64,000 nt of DNA from NCBI GenBank assembly GCA_021464415.1, contig JAKCWG010000579.1, positions 36,001-100,000 on the forward strand, read 5' to 3'. This document shows, piece by piece, positions 12,072-24,513 of the stretch (within the stretch, counting starts at the first letter, position 1; every line of letters starts with the position of its first letter). Under the pieces are notes generated by a model. That model had not been told where the DNA came from, made no database searches, and worked only from the letters and a program-made list of their open reading frames with translations. The DNA is from Lonicera japonica (Eukaryota; Streptophyta; Magnoliopsida; Dipsacales; Caprifoliaceae). A program made the translations under genes and the position numbers.

Positions 12072-12156
12072 GGCACGTGGCACTTGAACCAAATTATCTC
12101 ATCGTAGGCGCTTACGTCAGCATTTATCCATCGCAGGCCGATGGGCCGCCCACGTG
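12072..12156. promoter_or_regulatory. cluster of ACGT-core motifs
   Basis: Within 85 bases are GGCACGTGGC (12072-12081), TTACGTCA (12112-12119) and CCCACGTG (12149-12156). These are G-box and C-box/as-1-like motifs bound by plant bZIP and bHLH factors. The island is GC-richer than its surroundings and lies about 1.9 kb upstream of the reductase ATG. Whether it acts on that gene is inference. Confidence 0.35.
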
Positions 12157-12199
12157 TTGTAATTCACCAATGAAATATAATCATTGACTCATGCGCACT

Positions 12200-13040
12200 C
12201 AGTTCAACCTTTTCTTTTTTAAGTAATTCCTATTTTTCAAAACTTCATGATTCATGGGTGTTGTTGAAAAGATGATTTATATATGTATTTTTTCCCATTT
12301 CGCCGCGGCTCGAATCACGGTACCTCATAAATTCTATAATTTGTGTTTTTATTTGAAATTCAATTCAAAACTCCATAATTTGCTTCTTTTTTTTTCTTTG
12401 TTAAAAATTGCAACAATCAAGATAGTAATGCGATACAATATGAAATCATGCTATTTTTAATTAAAATAAATATGACTCACATAGATACAACACAATAGAA
12501 TAAATACGATTATAACTTTTGCATCTTAATAAGCACGTTTTATTAAGAGTGACAATATATTTTTTTTCTCATTTAAGAAAAATATATAATTGTCCAAAAT
12601 TAGATACAATTAACATGATATAACTATAAATTTTGTATTAATTTTATTTCTTAATTTTTGTATTGAAAACTCTAGACACAAAACAACACATATACAAATT
12701 TTTGTGTTAATTTTGTTCAGTTTTGGGACATATTTTGGTTTCTTTGTAAAATAGCATATAACAAAAATAATAGTGTCATTCGGTGATAAATCCTTTAAAT
12801 GTATGGATTTAGACAAAAGAACATGATGAAAACTTTTCAATCAAAAATCATTTCTTGGCAACTCCTAACTATTATGGACAAAAATGGTCATTTATCATCA
12901 ATTTTTTTTTTCAAAATTTAAAATCCAATAAGGCAATATTCACATTCTTTCCAATAAAATAAAAAAAAATTACTTTTAATACTTGCAAAGTTGGAAATTT
13001 AGAATAAAGATAAATAAAAATACAAATTAAGAAACAATTG
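12200..13040. other. AT-rich intergenic DNA
   Basis: Open frames at 12254-12460 and 12610-12840 are AT-rich and show no domain. Nothing is recognised. Confidence 0.5.
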
Positions 13041-13049
13041 TTTGCAATA

Positions 13050-13430
13050 ATTTTCATTTATTCATGTTTTTTCCATTAAATTTATAAATTTCACTACAAT
13101 TTATATTTTCTCCATTAAATTTGTGAATTTCACATAAAATTTCTTGCAAATTTGCAGTGAAATTTGTAAATTACATTTGATGTTTGTAGTGAAACTTTAA
13201 AATTTCAATGCGATTCATATTTTTGGGGTTAAACTTGTAAATTTCACATAAATTTTTCTTAAAAGTCTGCAGTCAAATTTGTAAACTCCAATTCAAGATT
13301 TCATTACAACTTATATTTTTGCTGCTAAACTTGTAAATTTCAAAGCAAAATTTCTTGTAAATCTGTAGTAAAAATTGTAAATTTCAGTTCAAAATTTATA
13401 GTGAAACTTTAAATTTTAATTAAAATTTTG
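13050..13430. repeat. degenerate tandem repeat
   Basis: The motifs CTTGTAAATTTCA, AAATTTCTTG.AAAT.TGCAGT and GTGAAACTTTAAA-like recur about every 120-130 bases for roughly three copies. Strong divergence between copies suggests an old array. It ends about 600 bp before the reductase start codon. Confidence 0.5.
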
Positions 13431-13825
13431 TAAATAAATTTTCAAAAAACATTATAATTTTGTAGAGTATTTTGATATTTTCCAATAAATCTAATAAAGA
13501 ATAAAAAAAAATGCAAAATAGTAAATAATCTTTGTTAGAAAATAATTTAAATTTACAATATATATGTCATAATATATACATACGGGTACATACATCAAAT
13601 TTCAAAATAATTAATTTTAATTTTATCATTATCGTTAGTTATGATAATAAATGATGTTTTATTGTATTAAAATATTTTATTACAAACCTTTTGTGAAAAT
13701 GTGATTGGATTTTTCTCGCATTTTTTTAAGATAATAATTTTATTTTTGTTTTTGTTTTTATTTCATTCTAAATTTATTTTATTTCCACAGCCCCACTTCC
13801 ATAATAATAATAATTATTATGTTTG

Positions 13826-13832
13826 TATATAA
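13826..13832 (+). promoter_or_regulatory. TATA box of the aldo-keto reductase gene
   Basis: TATATAA lies 194-200 bases before the ATG at 14026. With a start site about 30 bases on, the leader would be about 165 nt, normal for a plant gene. The leader is purine-rich (GAAGAAGAAAG just before the ATG). Confidence 0.5.
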
Positions 13833-14025
13833 GAAAGTAGTGAGGCAAAGAGTCTTGTACAAATACAATTGTTTGGTGCCAGTGGAGTGATCGATTAGCA
13901 TTTCATTTGTCTGAAACTGTAATTGTGGAGTTAACAAGTGTTTATCGAAAAGAAGGGAAGTTTTAGGTTCAGGGTTCATCATCAATTCATCATCGTCAGA
14001 AGAAGAAAGTGAAAGAAAAATAAAA

Positions 14026-17000
14026 ATGGCGAATACAGTGAGAAGGATCAAATTGGGTTCACAAGGATTGGAGGTATCAGCACTGGGACTGGGATGCATG
14101 GGGATGTCTGCCTATTACGGACCTCCGAAGCCAGAAGCAGACATGATCAAGGTCATCCACCACGCCATTAACAGCGGCGTCACCTTGCTCGATACCTCCG
14201 ATGCCTATGGCCCGCACACCAACGAAATCCTCATCGGCAAGGTCATTCCATTCATTCATTCTATAACTTTTACTTACCTTCCTTCTTCATTCATCTGTTG
14301 TTTGTGTGAGCGCTTTTAGGATCCAGTCCTTCACAGACATTGATACTGTGTATCTGCCTTAGGGGGTGTATTCAATTAGGATTTTAAAAGATAATTTTGG
14401 GATAAATAAGTCTTGTGGTATTCAATTAAAACTTTTAAATAATCTAAATAAGTCTTGTGGTATTCAATCAGGACTATTCGGATATTTTAAAGAGGGTGTC
14501 CAAATCTAGTGGTATTCAATCAGGACTTTAAACAAGTAACAAAAAGTCTTTTGGTATTCAAAAACTTGCTAATTTCAATGGATTTTTTAAAATTAGGAAT
14601 TTGTGTGACTTTTTAGTGGAAAGTATAAATATCAAACCCTATAAAGAATCCCACCCTAACCCATGAGACTTTTCACGTGAGACTTTTGTTTTCTGCTAGA
14701 GATTTACCAATTCTCTCATATCCCTTCTCTACATTTACCTCTTCCTTTCACCTATTTCCCTTCTCAACTTCACCAATACTTCTGTTTATCATCTCTCTCT
14801 TTATATATATACACACATATATGTATGTATGTATGTATGTGTACATTTTCATATTTTTTGAGATTTGAAATATTTTTATGTATTTCAATTTATTTTTTTC
14901 CTTTAGTGCCTTCTTGCCATTGAAGAGTAGGGCCCTTCAATTGAACCCCATTTTGAAGATTGCTTGCATAATTTTATTGATATTTTTAAACAAATTTTAT
15001 TGATGGGCATGAACACCAAAATCGGCACTCTCTGCCTTTCACAAGAATCATAATGTTTATTAACTTTTTTTTCGTTTCTTTTATTAAGAAATGGTAGCGG
15101 GTTTTATAGAACCTTTGGTAAGGAAAAATTCCACCATCATTTGGAAAGCTTGGGTCGTAAAGGCTAATGCTGAAGAATTCGTGCATTATTGAACTAAACA
15201 TTACTCATCATAAAATCCAAACATAAAAAGTCCTGAGTATAAAAAATCCATGTGGTGCTTTGAAATCTTATAAATTCTAATGATATAATCTTTAAAATCC
15301 AAACATAAAAAATCTTGAGTATAAAAAATCTTTTAAAAAAAATCTTATAAGTCATTACATTCTTAAATAGTCTTTTAAAATCCACTGGACTAAATTATCC
15401 ATAAACAATCTTTTAAAATCTCAATTGAATACACCCCCCTAGTGTCGCTACGGATATAATGAATTCTTGACAGACCGCAGATACACAGTATCTTGTGATG
15501 CAGATACGGGGTGAGATATAAATCAACTTTTTGGATATTATGCACCTGCCTCACAGTATGCGAAGTATCAAAAGATTTTGTTGGAATTGTCTGAGGGACT
15601 GGATTCTAATTCTCACAAACAAATTAAACTGATCTGAATCAGCATACAACACAGGCAGGCTTGGTATCGAGAGGAAATTGAGTCCTCGCGAAAGGCTTAC
15701 TGATACTGTGTATAGAACTCACAGTATTGACCTCTGGCGATGATTCAATTTCATAGTATTTGTAATTTTGTATTGACGTTTGCTATTCGAACTGAGGACC
15801 AGATCCTAATTTTTTGTAAAAGAAAACTGATGTGAATCACCACACATACACACACAGGCTCTGAAGGGAGGGATGAGGGAGAAAGTTGAATTGGCTACAA
15901 AGTTTGGGGTTAGTGTAGCTGATGGAAAGAGGGAGATTCGTGGAGATCCGGCCTATGTGCGTGCAGCGTGTGAGGCTAGCTTGAACAGATTAGGCGTCGA
16001 TTGCATTGATCTCTATTACGTTCATCGCATTGACACCCGCATCCCTATCGAAGTCACGGTTAGCCCTAAACCTTGCCCCTTTTTCATGTCCTTCTCTAAC
16101 TCTTTTGATGAATTTATTTTCTATGTTCTTTTTATTTCTGCTTCACAATGATATGACGACTGATTCCGCCTTTCTATATTCTAAATAATAATCAACCTCA
16201 TTTGTAGGATAAATTGTCACTTTCAAATTTTCGGAGTGGATTTATATTTTGCTTTCTATCTTGTTCCTTCTTAACTAAGCTTACTGGTTACTTGTCGGAA
16301 ATCAATGAGTCAAGTCGTGCAATTTCACAATTAGACCAATTAATCTATGTAACTGAAAAACAATATAAGTTTACTATTTTATAAAATATTACTCATTGGA
16401 AACTTACTTCATAGTTCAGATGAGGTGGATAAATGAATGTGGAATTTAAATAAATAATTTTTTTTACCGGTTTGACACTTAAAAAGTTGAATGATTGACA
16501 TGCTCATCTCCAGATGTAATTTTAAATGTAGGATTGGGTAAATTATCTAGCTTGATCCTCATGTTGTCTTGCCTTAATATACTTATAATTTTTTCAAGGG
16601 GATGTTTTTTGTCTTATAGAGTTTGTGTTAAAGTTGCTCAATTGATACCCAAACTCGATAATACTCACTAGTTGAATTTACTTCTTATTAATTTTATTTC
16701 CTTTTTACGCAATGTATTGAACCTTATAGGCATCGGGAAATCTTAATAACAGCATAGCCATGCCATAATAGTATTGCTGAAGGCCTGATTCATCATACAT
16801 TGCTTGTTACATGTTGTTTTAGACTGTGTCAGCACTCAGAAGTGAGAAAGATTCAGCAGTAAATGGAAAAAAACCCAAAACCAGATGGACAAGGGTAAAA
16901 GGTTGAATAAACAACTGCAAGAAGACCTTTTTTTCTCCTTCAATCAAGCACAATAAGAGACTATCAAAAGGAATCAGCTCAATAAGAAAGCAACACAAGT

Positions 17001-20000
17001 TATACTCTACATCTTAAAATAGGAAGGTTAAAGGAAATGAAAAACAACATGACACAACGTAGTCAAATGAAATATATATGTATAAGAGCTAATTACATGG
17101 CTCTGCACATAGCCAACGCCCTTTTTTTTAAAGACGTGCAAAAAAATGCACAATCTTAAGCTACAGGCCTACAGCTCATCTGAAAGGGTGCAAGAATGCA
17201 AAAGACAGGAAGTACCACAAACAGTTAAAAGAAAAGACAGGAAAACAAAATGAAAAACCCATTTGAATTATACTCGTTTGCTAAAAAAAATTAGAGTATA
17301 TAATTAGGATTAGCATTGGTATAGGATTATACTTTATAAGGATACACGCAACCTCAAACAGTGAGAGAGGAGCATAGGATTAATTGCTGTGACACGTGGC
17401 AGATTATTGTGAAGAGGCTTCATTTTTAGTATATATATTAGATTAGATCGGACTTCCATCTCAAATTAAGAATCCCACTTTGACTTTATTTCATTTTAGA
17501 AAAATACTATCTTGAATCCAATCAACGATCAAGGATACAACTTATTTTCTATTTTGAGATTTAGTACATTGATTATGTATGGGACTCTTAATTTGAGGCA
17601 TCTTAAAAAGAAAAGTGGAACTCGTAATTTGAGATGGAGGGCGAGTAGAATAGTAGATTGATAATTGTGCTTATAAAAAGGTTTGCCAAAGTGGGTATCG
17701 GTATGACACAAATAACTAACGCTATCCAGTACGACCAACTTTAATGATTTTATTTTCATATTGTAACTTAACATTGGAGTTATTTGAATGACTATTTATC
17801 GTAAAATATTACAATGTCCTTTAGGGATGTTCTTCCACGCTAGTTATCATTTTCAAATGATACTTGAAATTTTTATAAATTGGAATCCTACGAGTTTTAT
17901 GTATTGGTTGATGGAGTAGATTCCAAGAAGGTTGAAGAAATAGAATTAAAAACTAGGAAACTATTGCTTTTCTTATTATCATTTGTGCTTTACTAGCATA
18001 ATTTAAACCTTTTTGTTTTAGTCTTCAATCAGAACACGGTTCTCCTAAGTCAAACACAAGTAAGTGCATCACCACTGCAACCGTGAATTGGATGAATTTG
18101 AGATACCACATAGGATGCATGGACAAGGTTCCAAAAAAAAGGTCTCCAATGCAACCATCAAAATGACCACGAAGATGATCTGGCAAAAATAGGGATAGAC
18201 AGTGTGATGATAACCCTCTACTTTTAGAGGTTCTCGACAATGTCTTAACTCAATGCCACATTGTCTTTTTTATCTCCCTACTTATCTTTTTTAAGTTGTT
18301 AAACATTTTAATTTTATATATTATTTTTTAAGAAAAAATACAATTAAAAAAATGAATTAAGACCCACCAAACAAGATGCATACTGCATATATAATTTATT
18401 AATTTTTTTTATGACTTTCTTAAAAAACATCTCTTGGACATTCCCATTGGAGATGTTTTTTTAGACTTGATCATGAAAAGGCTTTTTTATGCCACATAGG
18501 AAAGACATGCCTAAATGTCAATGGTTTGTATGTATCCAATTCATTTTTGCACTGCGAATGCTCTAAGCTACAAATCCTACATTCCCCGTTGCCTTGCTCA
18601 TATGAGGAATGATTTTTTAAGTTTCTATCCGTTCATGGCTATGTGAAATATAGAATGTATATTCTGTTCGTAAAAAAAGTAAGAGATATAGAATGTATAT
18701 GGGTATTGTGACTAACACGTGTTTAGGTTTTAGAAAGTACAGTTTTACCGGCACGCGCTTAGATTTTAGAAGTACATGTTTCCAAAATGACACTTTTAAT
18801 CTTTTTTCCTTCACTATTTTTTATGTATACAGGCTTTTAATTTTCTCTGCTATTGTTTTGATATTTATTTTCCCTATGCGTTTGGAAAAAAAATCTTGTT
18901 CATCTTTTTTCCCTTTTTATGCTTATGTAAAAATTCTTTTTCTAGGTGGGAGAACTGAAAAAACTGGTTGAAGAGGGTAAGATAAAATATATAGGTCTAT
19001 CTGAGGCCTCACCTTCAACCATCAGAAGAGCACATGCTGTTCATCCAATCACAGCTGTACAGCTGGAGTGGTCCTTGTGGACAAGAGATGCTGAGGAAGA
19101 AGTTATTCCTACTTGCAGGTGAGTTTTTATGTCTCGTCCACTTGTCCCTGCTAAATTTAGTCAGTGGGGAAAAGCAGTCCAAATTCCTAAAAACAATTCA
19201 TCCTGACTTGTAAATTTTTTTTTTTGGTGCAGACAACTTGGCATTGGAATTGTTCCGTTTAGTCCTCTAGGAAGTGGATTCTTTACGTCTGGCCCAAAGC
19301 TATTGGATGGCCTGGCTAGTAATGACTTCCGAAGGGTATATTTATGTTCTTGTAATCATTTTATGCGTCAAGCTTGCTTCTTTTATTTTTTTTTCTTGTT
19401 TTCTTGCATGGTATGAGTTTCGTTTTGCCTTTTCTTTTTAGGCTAACACACACGCACACATACATACATACCTGGTAATTCATGACGTCATTTAGACCAT
19501 TAAGACACTTTAACAACATGATACATGTGATTGTGCTTTTCAAGTGGTAAAAGTATGTTTTCTTCACACTTAAGGTCGTGGATTTGAATCCCTAATCAAG
19601 TTGTAGTTTATTTTCTAAAGCATGAGGGGTTTATTTAGTAATAATATACACACAAAACATTCATCCATTTAACACTGGGAAATTCAGTACGGCAGATTTG
19701 TTGCAGATCCGAAGGCCGTACCTATATTTATTTATGTCGTGGTGTGTTATGTGCAATTCGAGTGGGGAAAGTTTAGATCACTTGCTCTTGCATTGCTCTT
19801 TTGTTCATATTATTTGGTGCAATATCTGTAGAGAATTAGACATGGTTTCTGCATTCCCAAGTTCGTGGCACAATTTAATTATAGAGAGGTGGTGTTTTAA
19901 GGGAGATAAGAAGAAATCTAAAACTTTGAGGATGAGTAGCTGTATGGCCGTATTGTGATGCGTGTGGAGAGAGAAATTCTAGAATATTCGAACGCAAAGA

Positions 20001-23000
20001 GGTTAGCGAGGAGGAGATTTGGCATAGAGTCAAGGCTATGGCATCTTTGTGGGCATGTTCTTCAAATGTGTTTGGCAGTCTTTCAGTGTCTGATATAGCT
20101 AGAGATTGGAAAGCCGCGTTGGTGTAGTGGATAGTTGGAAGAAAGTAGTTTTTATAGCCTGGTTGTCTAGCTAATGCGGTTGGTAGGATTTATAGTGTAG
20201 GTTTGGGTAGTTGTATGTTAGTTTTTTGTTAAGGTGGCGGATGTCTTCTTTGGTTAATTAGACTGTTTCTGTTTTTAGGCTGTTTATGGACCTCTCGTTC
20301 ACTTGCAGTCTTTCTTTTGCTTGTATTTGATTTCTAGTATCAATATAAGCTTCGTTTTTGATCAAAAAAATAATGGGAAATTTTAAATATACCTACCAAA
20401 ACATTCTTTTCACTCTGGTTGGAAACAACTTTCAACTCACCCCGCTGTAGTTTCCATTTATTGTCATCTCACCCCACTTACTTTTTCATTGCCAAACAAA
20501 GAATAAAAACACACCCACAGCAAGATGCCTAATCATGTTCTCCTCGCATTTGAAAATCTCCGATGAAGCACCATACTGTATTTTCACTTCTCCTGGAATC
20601 ATATTGAAAGACAAGAAATAGTCAGATGCATATAAGCCAAATTTATTTACTAGATTTAGAGGGGTTGAAAACATGGAGAAGAAGAACTTTATAATTAAAA
20701 TATGGGATGCATAGATCTAGAAACCAAGACTTTTTGATGGCTTCCATTGATTTTCTACCCTCAGATCTTATCATTTGCTTCTTGTTTTTCTCCGACAACA
20801 AGGTCGACCCCCTTTCGAATCAACTGATCACTCTAAAAATTGGCTTCCAGACTTGCACCATAAGAAATCAGAAAATTAAAATTTTCAAATTTCAGAATTG
20901 TGTAGTCCAACAAATCTAGTTTGAACTTTGTGGGAAATCAGAAATTTTTGATAGAGTAATCACAATCACGCGAGAGATGCTCTGGACAAGTAAGATCAAA
21001 GCCAAAGGAAACGAGCTCCGGTATCTGTTCTGTGGTTGATCCTAACTTAGAAATATTCATATTGATTTAACACAATTTTATGGACCTTCTAATCCTTCAT
21101 CTATGAATACTGTGATTTGGCTGTCAAAATAGAAACCCATGCTGACCAGAAAATGTGAAGAGATGACATTGGCAAGTGGAGTTAAAGAAGTAAAATTTCA
21201 AAAAGCATCTCTGACTAATGCGACATACATTTGCCTTATTCCGAAGAAGATTGCTTCACTTAAGCTCAAGGATTATAGACCGATAAGCCTTGTCACCAGT
21301 CTTTATAAGTTATCGGCTAAGGTCTTACCCATAAGGTTGAGGGAGGTGCTGGCTGAGACGGTGGGGGAGGCACAAGGCTTTTGTTAAAGGTCGACAAATT
21401 CTAGACTTAGTGCTGAGCGCCAATGAAGGGGTGGAGGAGTATCGGGTTAGGAAAAAGGAGGGGTTGGTGTTGAAAATCGATTTGGAAAAGGCATGTGATC
21501 GTGTAGAATGGGATTTTATCGATCATGTGCTCGAGATGGATGAGATGGATCATGGGCTGCTTGTCTTTGGCCAACTTCTCAGCTATAATGTATGGTAAGC
21601 CAAGGGGCAATTTCAAGGCGTCTCGGGGATTGAAGCAAGGAGATCCACTTTCGCCATTCCTTTTTGTACTGGCGGTTGACGTCATACATATGTTGGTTGA
21701 GAGGGCGAAGTACGGGGCTTAGTGGAAGGGTTTCGCATTGGGAGGGATGGAGTAAGCCTCTCACATTTACAATTCGATTTTCTTCTTATCTAATAGTATG
21801 GAGAAAATCCGTAACCTTATAGGCATTTTGGATATAATATTTGGTTATGCTTTAGGGCTGAAAATTAATTTAGCTAAAACTGAAGTGGTGGGTATCAACA
21901 TGGAGGAGAAGGAGATGAGGCATATAGGTCTTCAGATCGGGTGCGAGATTGGCGCATGGCCTTTATCATACTTGGGTCTTCCATTTGGTGATAATTTGAG
22001 ATCAATTGGATTTTGGAGTCCGGTGGTGGAGAAAATTAGTAAGTGACTAGATGGTTGGTGGAAGGGATGTCTTTTTTAGAGGTGGGAAACTTACACTTAT
22101 TCATTCGGTCATTGAAAGCATCCCCATCTATTATCTTTCTCTTTTCAAAATCCCGGTGGCGGTGGCAACAATTATAAAGAAGCTGATTAGGAATTTTCTA
22201 TGGGAAGGATTTTACAAAAAGAAAGGTGATCATTTGGCAGGGTGGGAGAAGGTGTGTAAAAGCAAGAGGAGAGGTGGGTTAGGAATCGGGAACATCATTG
22301 GTAGAAATGATGCTTTTTTGGGTAAATGGATTTGGAGGTTTCCTAGGGAGCCGAACGAGTTTTGGCATTTGATTATAAAAAGTAAATATGGCATTCAAGA
22401 CAATGGATGGGATACTAACGTGGTGGAAAGAGACACACATGAGTCCGTGGAAGGCTATCTCGCAAGGCATCGAAGGCTTTGTTAGAAATACTAGATATAA
22501 GTTAGGGGATGGGGCTAGAACTCGGTTTTGGGTGGATTGATGGGCGAGTAACACATCTTTGGAAACCTTATTTCCAAGACTGTATAAAATTGCTAGTTCT
22601 CCAAATGCTACAGTTTGGGCCAATGTGTTGTGGGGGGCAGATTCCTCTTATGCATGGGATATCACTTTTCGTAGAAATTTCAATGAAATCAAAATGAATG
22701 AGTTCATGGACTTGATGGGGCTGTTGAATAATTAGAGGTTAGATAGGTTTGAGTGCAGCTCTAGGTTGTGAGTGGGCGAAAAGAATGGTGCTTTCTTAAC
22801 TAAATCGTATTTTGATATTATATCGGATTCCCAGGAGCTTGATTTCAGACCTTATAGCATGGTTTGGAAAGGTTGCATACCTCAAAAAGTGAAGGTTCTA
22901 AGCGGCTGACTATGTGGAAGAGAGTTAATATGGCGGATGTTTTGCAACAACGGAAACCGTTCCTTCAGATATCGCCTGTTTGGTGTGCAATGTGCAAAAA

Positions 23001-24207
23001 GGGGGAGAGTTGGGGGGGGGGGGGGGAGACGGTGGATAATTTATTGTTATATTGTCCAATTGCGTAGTATATTTGAGATAATGTTCAAAGGGAGTTGGGG
23101 CTAGTTACAACTTTCCCAGAATCATGGCAGAGTGTACTTTCAATCAGTTGGTATATCAAGGGAAGCCAAATGAACACTAAAATTTTATGGAGATATTGTT
23201 TGGCGGTGATGTGGTGCATATAGAAGGAAATAAATTCAAGAATTTTTTAGGACAAGCAACTGAAGACGAGCTGTGGAGTAGAGTGAAGGCGTTAGCATCA
23301 TTATGGGCTTTTTTGTCTGATGCCTTTGGAGCGTATTCAATTACAGATATTTCGTGGGACTGGGCAGCGGTTTTGGGAATAGTTCCTATTGTGGGATAGG
23401 CCCTATTGATACAGGGGGCTTAGGATTAGTAGTGTGTTGGGCGGTTTGACATTTTGATGTTCTTTTTGTGCTTTTGTCATGCTGTCTTCAGTGGTCTTCT
23501 TGACCTCTGTTGACTGCTTTATTTCTTGTACTGATTTTTATTTTCAATATAAGTTTTCGTTTCTAATCAAAAAAAAAAAGCATCCCCGATGTCCAGCGAA
23601 ATGCTTGCTTGTCAACAATGGGAAAGATGATTGAAAAAATTGGGCTCGTTGAATTGGGTGAAGGTAGAAATGTGGTTAGGAGTTGGGCTGTTTGGCTTGA
23701 AAATATTGGTTTTTCCCATCAAACTTTAGAAATATGGTGGGGTCAATTGATAGATTTTGTTGCCTTGTGGGTGTAAAAAATATTAGCCTTAATAAAATAG
23801 AATAGATCGATAGATATTTTATTTTATTTTATGATGTTGACATTCATGTTTGTATGTAGGCTCTACCTAAGTTTCAACCGGAGAATTTGGAGCACAATAA
23901 GAACCTATACGAGAGGGTGAATGAAATGGCCACTAGGAAGGGGTGCAGCCCATCACAGCTAGCGTTGGCATGGGTCGTCCACCAAGGGAACGATGTGGTT
24001 CCGATACCTGGTACCACCAAGATTGAGAACCTAAACCAAAACATAGGAGCTCTGTCTGTAAAACTAACCCCTCAGGACATGTCAGAACTTGAATCCATTG
24101 CTTCTGCTGATGCGGTCAAGGGTGAAAGATTGCCATCCATGGCTAATACTTGGAAGTTTTCCGATACTCCTCCCTTGTCCTCCTGGAAATCTCCTTCCTC
24201 TGAATAG
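14026..24207 (+). CDS. aldo-keto reductase (auxin-induced PCNT115 / perakine reductase-like)
   Basis: Five exons, 14026-14241, 15858-16058, 18946-19118, 19233-19335 and 23860-24207, join in frame with GT-AG borders to 346 codons plus TGA/TAG stop, the usual length for this family. The protein begins [20 protein letters not shown]. The catalytic tetrad is complete: Asp56 and Tyr61 (DTSDAYG), Lys87 (LATKFG) and His128 (YYVHRID). The cofactor phosphate-binding segment [13 protein letters not shown] is in exon 5, and the family C-terminus [13 protein letters not shown] is present. Such enzymes are cytosolic and reduce carbonyls with NADPH; the substrate here cannot be told. All exons are intact, so the gene is probably functional. 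Introns are large: intron 1 holds a Harbinger-like element, intron 2 a Stowaway-like element, and intron 4 (4.5 kb) a SINE and two LINEs in sense orientation. Confidence 0.93.
14320..15862. repeat. inverted and direct copies flanking the Harbinger-like element
   Basis: GATACTGTGTATCTGC (14342-14357) has its exact reverse complement at 15477-15492, just outside the element; GATCCAGTCC.TCACAGAC (from 14321) likewise has an inverted match near 15589-15608. In addition 15540-15657 and 15715-15860 are imperfect direct copies (both contain CTCACAGTAT, then CTGAGG, then AAACTGAT.TGAATCA, then ACACAGGC). The second copy ends in the acceptor used for exon 2, so a decoy acceptor-like site lies near 15652-15656. 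Confidence 0.55.
14359..15441. mobile_element. PIF/Harbinger-like element in reductase intron 1
   Basis: Element 14362-15438 (1077 bp) starts GGGGGTGTATTCAATTAGGA and ends with the near-perfect complement TTGAATACACCCCC; a TTTTAAAAGAT block inside each end is also complementary. Flanks TTA (14359-14361) and CTA (15439-15441) suggest a diverged 3-bp duplication. Subterminal copies of GTGGTATTCAATCAGGACT recur at 14415-14560. No transposase frame, so it is non-autonomous. Confidence 0.7.
17448..17645. mobile_element. Stowaway-like MITE in reductase intron 2
   Basis: The left end GGACTTCCATCTCAAATTAA and the reverse complement of the right end, CTCGCCCTCCATCTCAAATTA, match each other and the CTCCCTCC-type termini of Stowaway (Tc1/mariner) MITEs. 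Length is about 200 bp. A TA follows the right end; the left duplication is not exact. Confidence 0.5.
19535..19640 (+). mobile_element. SINE-like segment in reductase intron 4
   Basis: AAGTGGTAAAAGTATG (A-box-like) is followed by TTCTTCACACTTAAGGTC and then GTGGATTTGAATCCC (B-box-like). The same order occurs in reverse orientation at 2141-2200. Tail limits are unclear. Confidence 0.45.
19676..20382 (+). mobile_element. 5'-truncated LINE copy in reductase intron 4
   Basis: The segment 19685-20373 contains the LINE C-terminal zinc-binding region ([16 protein letters not shown] near 19737-19800) broken by a stop at 19957, and the family tail CAATATAAGCTTCGTTTTTGATCAAAAAAA. It is bounded by TGGGAAATT at 19676-19684 and 20374-20382, a perfect 9-bp target duplication. 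Same orientation as the host gene. Confidence 0.85.
20383..21199. other. intron sequence between two LINE copies
   Basis: This is the host intron between the two insertions. Short open frames on both strands (20486-20674, 20707-20919) have no recognisable domain. No element borders were found. Confidence 0.5.
21200..23584 (+). mobile_element. LINE copy with dead reverse transcriptase in reductase intron 4
   Basis: From about 21210 broken frames encode a plant L1-type ORF2: YICLIPKK and DYRPISLV, then [33 protein letters not shown] and [10 protein letters not shown], followed by the zinc-binding region near 22940-23060. At the place of the catalytic FADD motif (about 21770-21790) the frame reads [10 protein letters not shown] and then stops, so the two metal-binding aspartates are missing. 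Several frameshifts and stops follow, plus a 15-base G-run near 23012. The tail ends in CAATATAAG and TAATCAAAAAAAA. AAAAAGCATC at 21200-21209 and 23575-23584 is a likely 10-bp target duplication. The copy is 5' truncated and non-functional. Confidence 0.85.
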
Positions 24208-24273
24208 AGAGGTAGGTAGATAGATAAAGACACTCTGATTTACTTCATCGGTGTGTTATGTGCTTTTATTTCA

Positions 24274-24279
24274 AATAAA
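24274..24279 (+). terminator. polyadenylation signal of the reductase gene
   Basis: AATAAA lies 67 bases after the reductase stop codon, a normal distance for a plant 3' end; T-rich DNA follows. Confidence 0.45.
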
Positions 24280-24513
24280 CAAACTTTTACTTCTCTTTGT
24301 TTGTTTGGTGGTTGTCTTTCTTTAGTTTCTACTTCTTGTGCTTGCTTCAGATGAACCCATATTTGTAGTGAGTGTTCTGTCTGTATTGTTACGAAGTACG
24401 ACAATAATTGAGTTTTTACACTTGTTCATGTTCTCTGTGTTTTTTTTTGTTTTGTTTTGTTTGTTTGTTTGTTTGCTTTTTCCTTTTTCGTTTTATTCAG
24501 CTGCAGCACTCGG

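Noticed and set aside
18260..18570. Possible Harbinger-like MITE (GGAGATG and GAATGCTCTAAGC motifs)
   Set aside because: No matching left end or 3-bp duplication could be found.
22975..23067. Possible zinc-finger gene fragment with a poly(G) run
   Set aside because: It is the LINE zinc-binding region with an expanded G-run, not a separate gene.
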